Below are positions 36,401-48,400 of a stretch of DNA of 64,000 nt, piece after piece. Position numbers and translations under genes: made by a program. Positions within the stretch are counted from its first letter, which is position 1. Each line of letters opens with the position of its first letter. The DNA is taken from positions 82,192,408-82,256,407 of the forward strand of contig OX377202.1 of the NCBI GenBank assembly GCA_947396885.1, given 5' to 3'. The stretch comes from Heligmosomoides polygyrus polygyrus (Eukaryota; Nematoda; Chromadorea; Rhabditida; Heligmosomidae). Under the pieces are notes generated by a model. That model did not search any database and was not told the origin of the DNA. It worked only from the letters and a program-made list of their open reading frames with translations.

Positions 36401-39400
36401 ACACTGTTTGGAAGGTGATAACCCTGTTTATAGTAAAGGTACTGAAGAATTTAAGGGTGTATATGAAAGCTTAAGAAAGTCGAAATTTTCTGACATATGA
36501 GAGGCATGGAATGCGCATTCCGCTCGTCTGAAATGTTGCATTTTACACTCGATTGATTGTGTTTCGCTTGAATACATGTCATAATTTCCTCACAAAGTGG
36601 CCGTTTCAATTAATTTGTGCTTATTTTAGAGTTTAAAACTTAATTACAAATTATAGCTTGCGAAAAATGGAGAGTATTCTAAAAAATTAAGGAGCTATAT
36701 GAACGATTGTAACATTGCTGCTAGTAAAGCAATTGGAGATATTTGAAACTCACATGAAAGCGCAGGGGACGGGATTACTGTGGCGTGTAAATAGTCAAGC
36801 TCGCGCCACGCACCTGTCTGAAACCTTGCATTCCAAATTCGATTGATTGTGCATGGGCTGAATGCTTGTTTCAATCTTTTTGCTACTTTGTCACATTAAC
36901 TTCTGCTGTGCTTCTTTTAACGTTTTCCGTCGTCCAGTAGCTGCAATTATGCCAATTAACCTCTCCATTCACCTTAAATGTTGCTTCTTTCGTCCACAGA
37001 ACGCATCTTGTAAATGTGGCTCCTGCTCACATTTAAATCGTGCAATCAATAAACTTGCATGTAACGTGTCTTTCACGAGGTTGTCAAGTTCAAAACGTTA
37101 AAAGGAGCACAGCACAGGTTAATGTGACCAAGTAGCAACAAGATTGTAACAGGCATTCAGCCAATGCACAATCAATCGAGTCTGGAATGCAAGGTTTCAG
37201 GCGGGGGCATGGCGCAACCTTGACTGTTTACATGCCACAGCAAACTCACTTAACCTGTGTTTTCATGTGCGTCTCAAATATCTCCAAATGCTTTACTAGC
37301 AGCAATGTTACAACCCTTCACATAGAACCTTTACTTTTTAGATTACCCTCTATTTTTCGCTAGCTATAATGTGTACTTAAATTTTAAACTCCAAAGTAAG
37401 CACAAATCAATTGGAACGGCCACATTGTGAAGAAATTATAACATGTATTCAAGCGAAACACAATCAGTCGAGTGTAAAATGGAAAATTTCAGACGAGCGC
37501 ATGGCCCATTCCATGCCTCTCATATGTTTCTATTTCCTTTTCCTTTTATGAGCCCTTAACTTCTTCAGTACCTTTACTATGCACAGAGTTATCACCTTCC
37601 AAACAGTGTGTACATTTTTTCGAGACACCCTTTATAATGCACCCGTTGACTCCTCACCTGTATTATAGTATGAACGTGAGATTTATGTGACGCAAGCGAT
37701 GAACCGCTAATTACCGACCATCTACTAACTCTGTCGTTAGCTTCTTGAAGGCGATTAGTATCTTCCTCGTTCCCAATGTTGTATAGGTCTTTAAGTCATC
37801 GACGTACATCTGGCAAGTGACGCCAGATGAGTAAAGCATAGTGGGAAGATCAGAAGAGTAGATTAGAAACAACAAAGGTGAGAGTACACCTCCTTGGGGA
37901 AGGCATCTAACACTAGGTTAGATCTTGGAGTAGCATTCGCCAACTCGTCCTTGAAAGATTCTATCAGATGGGAAATTTTTGTATCCAACGTACTACGGAG
38001 GAGTCAAGACCGTGTGTGTGTGGAAGCGTTCAGTCATTATATTCACAGTTCATCACTGTGATCTTTACCCATTTCGCTCAACTACGCACTTTTAGGGTTT
38101 ATTCTTAGGGTTTGCAGCGCTTGATCAGCGGTGAGATAACAGAATTTCGCGAACTATTAAACCCTTCGCAACAACGTGTTTTTTCGCCCGCCACACTCGC
38201 AAAAGTTCCTGTTGACATTATTAATGCTCGCAAAAGTGACTGGGAATGACTGGGAAAAGACGATGGAATGGGAAGCGCAACCGACCTCACTCCCTCTTGT
38301 CATCCGACTTCCATTATTCCGGATATAGTAGGGGTCACATGCAGAGGGGGTTTCTACAAGGATGATGTCAAGTCGGAACTCTGAAGCGCATCCATCCGAA
38401 TTTTGGGACAGGCATCGCAGCGCTGCTGTAAACGTATTAGTTGCACCATCTTCTCGGCAAATTTGACACTATAAAAGGAAAGTGAGCATCTTACATGTTG
38501 AAGCAAACGTCCAAGGGATTAAAGTAGACAGAAATTGAAGAGTATAAAATAGATTTTAATTTAAGAAGTATATGTTGCTTTTTTAATTGGGTAATTCATG
38601 CATCTGAGAAAGCGAAAATTACCTTAAGTTTTCATAAAATTTCCACTTGCACTTTAAAAATGTTTTCATGCTTTTGAAATTCGGGAAAGTAGCAGTTTTT
38701 GAGCGTACTACAAGAATAGGTATCCGCGTGGCACGTTGCGGTTTTCATTCAATTAATAACAAAAATTCTATCGGCATGGGGTTACGCAACAATCTACGGT
38801 ACAGCAGAAGCAGTTGCAGACAGCATGTATGTCTCTACGGCGCAGCTTCAGATAGGCAGCTTTTGCACTACCAGACGGATAGCCAGAGATACATGTGGAC
38901 CACTTTCCGTTACACCAACAAAAATTGCTGCTTTCGTGCACTTCGGAAAAGCTTATAACAGCTCATTTTCTCTAAAAACAAAAATTATATAGATTTTCTA
39001 GCAATCTATTCACAGCGCGTCAAATGAATAGTAAATTTTTGAAAAAAGGCATCGAAATTTTTCTTGGAATAAAAATAGCTTTTCCTCTTAATAAACATTG
39101 TGTACTTTACTCTGAAAGTCGTTCTTTATTTATTTTATTTTATTTATTTATACGACAAATAGACGTGCACAAAACGGCAGAAAACAAGATCGAAACAAGC
39201 CATGCAATTAAAAAAACGACAACACTAAAACAACGAGAACAACAAATCACCCGGCAGTTGCAACCCATTGGCAACCAATTTTGAACTAGGGGAACAAGTG
39301 GTACAACTTGCAGCTGAGCCGGAAGAAAAGAGCATGCCCCTCTAGATGTGTGAATTTGTCGCTTACTCTTGTTCAGGTTCACACCAAGGCTACCTGTCCA

Positions 39401-42400
39401 CATCAGCCAGCTATTATTTATTTAATTAATTAAATTTAAATTTATTTATTTATTTAAGTTTGTAGATTGCTGGTTCAAATCAATCAGATAAACCATCCTT
39501 TACGGGCAGCGCGCATGTCGGCGAGGACCAACGAAGAGCACGTCCCGTCGACAGTCCTATAGAAGAGGCTTTCAATAGTATGTACGCGAAGAATTCCAAG
39601 CGGACTATAGAATATATTGGAACATGACACCGGTGGCCCTATGGAACGCTTTACGCAAATTACCTAGCACGTAAGTTCAAAACACATTGTGAGCCTAGAA
39701 GATAGAAGTTCTTTTTGATTTGGGATATGCTCAATCTGATTTCAAAAGTGTAAAGCTTGCCTATGTGAGTATCCTATTCGACGTGAAATCTGTAGAAAAA
39801 TTGTTATTTAATGGAAGTAAAAAATGCAGTCGATTGTCCAGTTATTTGACAGTGGCACAATGGGTGCAATGTTGATGACTTAATTCGGATATAGAAGCTG
39901 ATTTGATGCAGTTATCTACACCCATTTAGCACTCTGCAAATCCCGGTCTTCCGCTCCTTGTGCGGTTGCAAAATGTGGTGGAAAAGCGATACAGGTGAGT
40001 TCTCTATTTATCTAAAGGGAACTGCCACGGCTAATTTCGATTTTTTTTCTCTTCAGGGCCAATACCGAGTTAATGAAGATGTTCCTGAAAGTCGTTCTGT
40101 TTGTCTTTGAGCATCCGCTTCTGCTAACCTCTGATTATGCGGAGAAGCTCGAGGATGCGTTCCACTGGGGACTGACTGCACAGGTGCACTCTCTGTCCAC
40201 TGTTCGATGTTAGCGTTTGTTTCTAAAATGAGACACTGCAGGACAGGGAGATGCGTGAGAAGTTCCTCGTTGTCTTCGAACGAAATCTGGCCTCGAATCC
40301 AATTGCTCGCCTCACCTACATTCTTCGCGAGAAGGACTGGGAGCCGTTCAGAGACTACTTCTGGCTGCGCCATGCCCTTTGGCTGCTTCTTCGCTGTATT
40401 CCATCCTCAGGTTTGGAATTTCATATGTTTTAGAGCTTACAAGGAAGGTCAACGAACTCACCGTGGCAATGTTAAAAGTGACCTATTGAGGGTTGTAGGG
40501 GATTGTCTGAGAAGCACCGTAGTGGTTTTCAAATTTCCTGCGGACATCTGAGTAGGTCAAAAATTGCAGAAAAGCCGTATCACTTCAGTGCGGGCCGAGA
40601 AAGCAAAACGGACGTCTGGAACTGCCATGTTGTGGTTAGAATCTAACCTGCGAAAGGTTTGGGGCTGGAACAGTGGCGGAATTACAGCGATCTCACGGTT
40701 TGCTTGGTAGCGTGATGCGAGGGTGGTTGTAAGTGTGACAGTGGTTGGTTATGGCTTATGGCCTGGATCACCTACACTGGACGCTATACAGGGTGTTCCA
40801 AAATAACGTGATGAAGGTATTTTAATTATAACTATGAAAGAATTCACAATTTTACAAAACAGTATATAGATAACAACGACATAAACACTGGGCTACACTA
40901 TATTCAATCGGATTCGAAGTGGCCCCTTGGGGCGAACACAGAAGTCAAAACGCGTGATGAAGTTTTTGGCGATGGGCCGCAGGTCATCTGGAGACAATCG
41001 TTCCCACTCCCAACTCAGAGATGTCTTCTGGGCCCCCAGGTTGTGGTGGCGCTTGGTAGGGACTCTGGCCAAAAATTGCAAAAAGCCGTATCACTTCAGT
41101 GCCGGCCGAGAAAGCAAAACGGACGTCTGGAACTGCCATGTCGTGGTTAGAATCTATCCTGCAAAAGGTTGGGGCTAGCCCAATAGCGGAATTTCAGCGA
41201 ACTCACAAATTACTAGTTTGCGGTGCAGTAACCGAAGTGGAACATTGAGGTGCGCCGCTCACTAGCAAAGCTTCAGCGACTGGATGGCCGAGTGGACACG
41301 AGGGCTGACCTGCAGGAACGGGGTCAGAGGTCCGGATCCGGAGGTAGGGACTCTGCATTGATGGGCTTGGTCACTCCGCCTTTGTCGATGTAAAGGGTGT
41401 CTTGAACACTGTAGTGTACCATACTGACATAATAACCTTATTTTAACCCGCATGATAGATTTAACAACGATGCTGCCCATTCCCCTCCCCCACCACCACA
41501 ACCACTACTCTGCTAATCGAATGGGTAGGGACTTGTATTCCTACAACTCCGGAGATCGAAAGCGAGTTTCGCCCGAACTTCGTCTAGAGGGCTAATTGAG
41601 GTGCTGATAATAAATCTGATAACCGTTTTCACGTGATCCCGCATTTTCATGAGCGATGTAGGTAATCAGTGTCAGTACATAGAAGAAAGTCTTCAGCGGT
41701 GTGATCAGACTTGCTTTCCAATCTTCTACTTTGAGAAGGAAAGTAATGCACGAAAAACGGATAATTTATAAAAGGAATGGCAGGTTCGCGGTCAGCTGTT
41801 TAAATAGTTAAAGGCGAGGGAAGGCGAAATCAGTGATCATGACCGCGCCACCCTTACTCACGAACACCCACAGCAACCTACCGTGGTCGGCCGGATTTTC
41901 AAAAATGGATGCCATATCGTGCTAACCATCCAAAATAACATTGCTGGGCGATGTTTGGGGAAAATTTTTTTGGCCTCACCTCTACTTTTGGAGTCATGAT
42001 AGTATACAACCTTGAAGGACCTTGTAATGCTCATAAATTAACATGCAAAAGCTGGAGAGAGCGTTCCCAAAAAACCATGCTTTTCTCGCTGGGAAGCTCT
42101 TGTTGGTTGCTACACCTACATGGTCCTTTTGTAATGTTCTCTGCTTGTTTTGAAAGTGTTTCTCATTTTAACCTCATATACGAACGTGATCGAGATTGAT
42201 CCACTCCGTAGAAGTGGTCCTATTGTAGCCTATCTTTTCTCGGCCATTCTCTCGGGGGGAGGGGGGGGGGGGGGGGGAATTGCAAACGTAGGTACTTGTA
42301 GTAAGTGTCACGACTTGGTAGGTAGAGAAAAAAAAAATCGTTAAAATAAATTAAAATAAGGTTATAATGTCAGTATGGTACACTACAGTGTTCAAGATGC

Positions 42401-45400
42401 ACTTTACATCGACAAAAGAAGAGTGAGCAAACCCAGCAATGCAGAAGCCCTACCCTCGGGTCAGAACCCCTGACTTCTTTCCTGCAAGCCCGCCCCCGTA
42501 TCCACTCAGCCATCCAGTCGCTGCCGCCTTGCTGGTGAGCGGCAATGTTACACTTCGCTTACTGTACCGCTGACTAGCAGCTTGTGAGCTTCCTGTAATT
42601 CCGCTTCTATGCCAGCCTCAAACCTTTTGCAGGATAGGTTCTATTCACGATTTGGCAGTTCCAGACGTCTGTTTTGCTTTGTCGGATCGCACTGAAGTGA
42701 CACGGTTTTTTACAATTTTTGACCTACCCAGATGCCCGTAGGAAAATTGAAAACCACTGTGGTGCTGACAATCCCCTACAACCCTCGATAGGTCACTTTT
42801 AAAATTGCCACGGTGAGGTCGTTGCCCTCTCCCTTTTTAGTTGGAGAGGTGCAATCCGAGCTTCTCCAAATTGCAGCTTTAGGATAAAAACGGTTGTCAT
42901 CTCATAATAGGAAGCCAATGGTCCTGTAAATGTTTAATTCAGTGTCTTCAACTAATGGACATCGTCGCATATTCATAGACAATTCTGCCACTCTTTGGAG
43001 AACCATGCATGCAGTCGCTGGCTTCCGACCTTCAGCAATGGGATCAGATATGGAAACCGATGTACGTGACAGCGATGCTTATTTTGCATTTGCTGTTTTT
43101 ATGAATGCTCTCAATAATTCTGGGGCCACATGTTATGTGTGCGCAACGGTTCGACGAAATTTGTAGAAGACCGAGATCCCATTGCTTTGGCTCACCCGTT
43201 AATTTCAGAACAAAAGCGCGGAAGAAACGGCGCCTATGGAGACGGACCAAGAGGGCGGTGCGAATGGAGAAGCGAACAGATCTACGCGACTCGATGTGCT
43301 CCTCGAAGATCAGAAGAGCTTGATGATTGAAGCTGCGTCATTCGATTTCTCCTCAGCGGTGGATTGTATCGTCGGGCTAGTGTTCAGTGTTCAAGGTACG
43401 AGGAGTGCGTTAGGGAGATGTTTACGCCTCTGTTTATGCCGTTCTCAGTTTCCACAAAATTGCAAGCTTTTACAAGAATGTTAGGTTGTGGTCGAAACTC
43501 TCGCGCTAGGTGGTTGTTTTCAGAGGATATTCATTTCGTTGGAGATATGTTCTCAAATCTGTTCACTTCCCTCTGGGTATCGATGAGCGACGAGGAGCGC
43601 AACTTCATTGGAGGTTTGCCAAAGAACGCACCGTTCTTGCTTCATTACTCTGACTTCCTATGTTGAACTCGCAAAATTTCAGGTCTAGCAGTGCCGTTCA
43701 TGACATCAGGAGTTCACGTGCAACAGGCTCACGCTGTACATCCTGTCATCAGCATTTTTCTCGAGGCGTTTTCACGTTGCATTCCTCCCATTCACGTGGA
43801 TCCTTGCGCAACTCAGGTGGGTTGCCCGGTGGAGACATACAGAAGCTAGTCCTTCTCTTCTTGACGCCTACTTGCAGTTGGGGCGAAATGTGACAGTGTT
43901 GGCAGTGATCGGGCGGAGATCACATTATGTGATTTATTATTTCTGCCACCCAGCTGTCTGTTTGGTTTGACTCCCTAATCTCTCTCCTCTTCAGTATTAG
44001 TTTTAGGGTTTGGAGAGATACAGTGCGTATCATAATCAGGTTCACCCTAAAGTATAAAGGATATATTAGCTGTATCAGACTTGTCTTAAACAGACGTTGG
44101 AGCAATCATGCTAGCCGTATTTGGTCTCCTAGTATTAGGCTCTCACAAAGTTAATTACCGAAACGGGTCGCTTACTTCCAACTGCTATAACTGAGCTTAA
44201 ACACAAATATATTAATCAAAGTAAAAACCACCAGAAGCTATACATTTTTTGCAACGAACTGGTAATGAATCTAATCTTTTACAATAAAAACTGAGATCAC
44301 AGGAGTTAACGAAATCAAGGAGGGCACATCTATCATGGGGCAAATTAGTGAATTGCTTCTGACGCAGACGAGAATAAAGAGCTCGGAAAAAGTGATATTC
44401 AGTGGGGGAGAGGTCGGGAGAATATGATGGGTAAGGGAAAACTTCGATACCTAAATGGGTCAATTTTAGCCGAGTGAGGTGTGTTGTCTTTCGTTGTCCT
44501 GCAGAAGCAGCGGCCCTCTACTCATAACTGCCAGCCACAATTTTTGCAATTTCTCATACATTTGGTCTAAATCACAGTAGTAAGACTCTTCTGTGACTGT
44601 CTGACCAGCTGCAAAAAGCTGTAATGGATGACACTTTTACAACACCTCCACGAAGTAACTTTTTTAGGGTGAATGTCGGGTTAAGGAAAGGATGTTGGAG
44701 GAGCATCCTTATCTACCCGGCCAAATCCCGGTTTAATATTATCGAAAGGACCCTTTTCTCATCCGCACTTATAATACTTACTTACTTTGATACTTTGATG
44801 GTCCTTTTGTCGGCTGGAGGTCTTCTCAGCGGGGACCACAACTCTTCCAGACCGCTCTGCTTGCATCCAATGATGCAGACTCCCCTCTCTGAAAGATCTT
44901 GAGAATGAGTCTGCCCATCGCGTTGGCGGTCGTCCCAGTGGTCTCTTATGGTCTCTTGGGAGCCATTCTGTGACACGGAGACTCCATCTATCGTCCTTTC
45001 GTCGAAGCAGGTGTCCGGCCCAGCGATATTTGGACTTCTTCATGTACTGCAACGGGTCTGCTAATTGCGACTTCTCTCGTAGCTCCGAGCTTCGTAGGCC
45101 TTCTTGCCATTGCTGACGAAGGCTTGTCCTCAGAAGACATCTCTCCAGTGCACGATGCGTAGTTTGCATCGCTCTGGCGATTGTCTTGTTGTCGGGCCAG
45201 GTTTCCGTCGCGTAACACAACGCATGCAGTACAGAGGCGTTGAATATCGAGGCCCTGAGGCCGGGATCCTTGACCTGATCGGTGACTTCGCGAATCGAAC
45301 TGAAGGCTGCCCATGCTGCTCGTCTCCTGCGGGCGATTTAGGAGCGAGGTCGTTATCCATGTTCAGCTCTCTTCCCAGATAGACGTAGGAGTCGACCTGT

Positions 45401-48400
45401 TGTAGTGCGACTCCATTTAACCTTACGAGTCCCGTGTCACACCACTGGTTGACCATAAACTGCGTTCTGGACATATTCACGACCAATCCAATCTTCATAC
45501 CTGCCACATTGAGCTCGTTCAGCATTTCCTCGACTTCTGCCGTGCTGGTAGAGATGAGTACAATATCGTCGGCGAAGCGAAGGTTGCTGATCCGTTTCCT
45601 GTCGACAAGGTAGCCTTTATCGTCCCAGTTCAAGTCCTTCATGGCATCCTGGAGTGCCGCTGTGAATAGCTTGGGAGAAATCGTGTCTCCCTGCCGTACT
45701 CCTTTCCCGATAGGAATTTTGAGCTCTCGATCGAACAACTGGATGGTAGTCGATGTGATCGAGAAGCATTCGTCGAGAAGTCGGATGTAGGGCGATGGTA
45801 TGCCAGCATGCACAAGCGCGTTCAGAATGGCGTTGATTTCCAGAGTTGAACGCTTTCCGATAATCCACGAAGACAAGGACAAGTGGGAGGTGGTATTCGC
45901 GGCTCCTCTCGATGAGCTGTGAGACAGTCTGAATATGGTCCATGCAGGAGAAATCCTTGCGAAACCCTCCTTGCTCCACTGGCTGATACTCATCCAAGCA
46001 ACGCTCCATACGATTAAGCAGTATCTTGATGAAGATCTTGTACACAACCGAGAGAAGACTGATGGGTCGATAGTTGTTGATATCCTCCCGCTGATCTTTT
46101 TTGAAGATTAAAACTGTTTTCGGCTCCTTCCATGAGTCCGGAATCCTACCAAGTCGAAGGTAGTGGTTGAAGTGCTTGGCAAGAAGTGAGCAGAGGGCAC
46201 TGCCACCCGCACGAAGGAGATCAGCAGAGATGCCGTCCGGTCCGGGAGCAGTGCCTGGCTTCATCCTTCTGATGGCATGAGCAACTTCTGATTCCAGAAT
46301 GGGAGGTACTTCCTCAGCTGGTGGCATCAAGCATTTCGGGACAGTGGTGGAAGAACGGAACAGATCTGTGTAGAATTCTTGAACGATGGCCTCCATCGCT
46401 CTTCGAGACGTTTGCGTAGTTCCATCCTTATCCGCAAAGGCTGACATTATTGCCTTCTGATCGCAGAGATCTCGTTTGCAGCGCTTTATGCTTGAACCTT
46501 TCCCAGCGGCTTCTAACAGCTTCAATCTTCTGTAGGCTTGAATGGACTCCTTCACTGCAATTCGACAGGCCTTCGAGATGATGACTTTTTCCAGATGGGA
46601 AGCATTAGGATCCAGTTTAACAGCTCTTCTTTGCTCCAAGAGTTTAATCGCATGTGCGTTGATTCTTGAAGCAGACGGTGATGTGGCTCCGCAAGAGCTG
46701 CTAGCACATTTCAACCGTCCTTTGGAGAGAAGGTCGTAGTCTTCCGATGGATCTTCAAGAAGATTCCAATCATACGACTTTATTGCATATTCCAACTCCT
46801 CAGACTTGAATGTGGGGATCCTCACCGGTGCCGGTTTATGAGTGTCACGTTTGAACATCCTCTTTTTGAGAGTCAGCTTCGCACGGACAAGATGGTGATC
46901 CGGGCCGGTGTCAAATGAAGGCAGCACGGAGACGTCGAATAGACACCAGCGTCTGTTTGTAAGAACATGGTCGATCTCCGAACGTGTTTCTCCATTTGGG
47001 CTTTCCCAGGTCCATCGTCGGTTTGAAGGCTTCTTAAACATAGAATTTCCATGGTAGAGAAGCCACGCGGATAGGAAGTCTATCAGGCGCTCTCCGTTTT
47101 CGTTCTTTGAGGAAGTTCCATGTGGTCCTAGCCTCCATTCGTCGTGATCATTCGTACCGACGATAGCGTTAAAGTCACCAACGACAACTTTGTAGTAGCT
47201 CTTCTCGTCGTTAACAGTCCTTTCGAACAGCTTGTAGAATTCCTCCTTTTCTTCATCTGTGACCGCAGATGTTGGAGCATATCCATTTATGATGGAGATG
47301 GTTCCCTGACCTTTGGTTTCCAGACGAAGAACAGCTACTCGCGGACTGATGATCTTGTAAGAGTCTACTAGGTGGTGCACTGTCGAATTGACGAGAAATC
47401 CAACTCCGCCAATATTCTTCCTGTCCACCTTTGCTCCGATAATGAGAAGCTCGTTGTGGTCGGTCTTTCTTATGGTTTCCGTTCTGCCTTTCGTTTCCTG
47501 CAGGGCAATAACGTCGTATTTGATGTTTCGGCTTCTATAAAGCAGTGTCCGAAGATCCTGCTCAGATGCGATCGAACGACAGTTATAAGTGCAGACGAAT
47601 AGGCAGTTTCCGTGTCGTGGTGGGAGGGAGTTTTCGGTAGTCCGATTCCAATGACGTCCCGATAGTTTAACTCCGAGATTAGATGGCCCCTCGCCGGAGG
47701 TGGATGCATCCGACGTCATAGAAGTCCATCTCCGCCGCGCGGAGGACTGAGGCGCGGGTTTAGTTGTTTGAGCCATAGCGGTGGTCTGGTTACTCACATG
47801 TCCCTGGCCAGGGATACAGGAGAGCCGCCTATACACGACAAAGCATCGTGTACTGCGTGACCATTTGTACCGTTAGCATCACTAAGTGATGTTCACCCCT
47901 TCACCGCGGTGAGGTGGCACATGAAGGGGGCAGTTATAATACGGCTCACAAAAGGCTCATTTCCAAAGTGAACTGGCAGTTTGGAGCAAATGTTGAAACG
48001 CGCCAGACGCCGCTCATCGGTCAGCTCATGAGGCACCCACTTCGACATTTTCTTCACCTTGCCGATTCTCGCCAAATGTCTTACTACCGTAATATGATGC
48101 ACGCCAAGGTCCTCTGCACACGCATATGTATTCGCCTCCGGATTTGCTTCGAAGGCTCTCCTAAAAACTTCATCGTCAAGAGACGACCTGTGCCCGCGAC
48201 CCAGTTTTTCTTTGCGATCAAAATCGCCAGAAGCGAATTTTTCGAAGCGGAGCCTCACCGATCGTTCGCAAAGAGAGTCTGTCCCAAAAGCGCTACTAAG
48301 GTTACGGGATGCCTCTGCTGCAGAATCTCCCAATTTAACTTCGCGTGACGACTCGATAGTCGCGTCGGTTGATGGTTTTACGGAGGCTTGGGAAAGGTTG

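Larger units (their letters stand above)
35486..38000 (-). mobile_element. CR1-like non-LTR retrotransposon fragment (antisense, split)
   Basis: On the minus strand, 38000-37635 reads as RT with the motifs [11 protein letters not shown] and MYVDDL. After removal of the foldback at 36379-37632 the frame continues at 36376-36027 with [16 protein letters not shown] and [15 protein letters not shown], typical of the C-terminal end of CR1/jockey-group RTs. A TAAA-rich tail near 35486-35510 is the likely 3' end. The 5' part (endonuclease) is not seen. Boundaries are approximate. Confidence 0.75.
34963..39929 (+). other. trr-1 intron 55 (5 kb), host of nested elements
   Basis: Contains a diverged SINE (35188-35478), a CR1-like LINE fragment (35486-38000, antisense) split by a 1.25-kb foldback, and a dispersed repeat copy (38460-39110). 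TTTATTTATT-rich runs occur at 39125-39150 and 39410-39460. Confidence 0.7.
40437..42835. repeat. Large composite inverted repeat with internal direct repeat and insertions
   Basis: The right arm (42345-42835) is the reverse complement of two left-arm pieces: 40440-40735 (e.g. GGGTTGTAGGGGATTGTC against GACAATCCCCTACAACCC) and 41070-41450 (CACTGTAGTGTACCATACTG). The left side also has a direct duplication: 40563-40735 and 41072-41218 share AAAACGGACGTCTGGAACTG. Both arms contain a class II tRNA-like segment with box A-type sequence (TGGCCGAGTGG near 41285; its counterpart on the minus strand near 42515) and a box B-like GGTTCTGACCC on the minus strand near 42460. No coding capacity. Confidence 0.7.
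40411..43014 (+). other. trr-1 intron 58 (2.6 kb), host of a large inverted repeat
   Basis: Almost fully occupied by the foldback 40437-42835 with inserted elements; the remainder has no recognised feature. Confidence 0.65.

Noticed and set aside
41270..41360. Possible functional tRNA-Leu/Ser gene
   Set aside because: Box-like sequences are present but acceptor and anticodon stems could not be traced; it is part of a repeat duplicated in inverted orientation.
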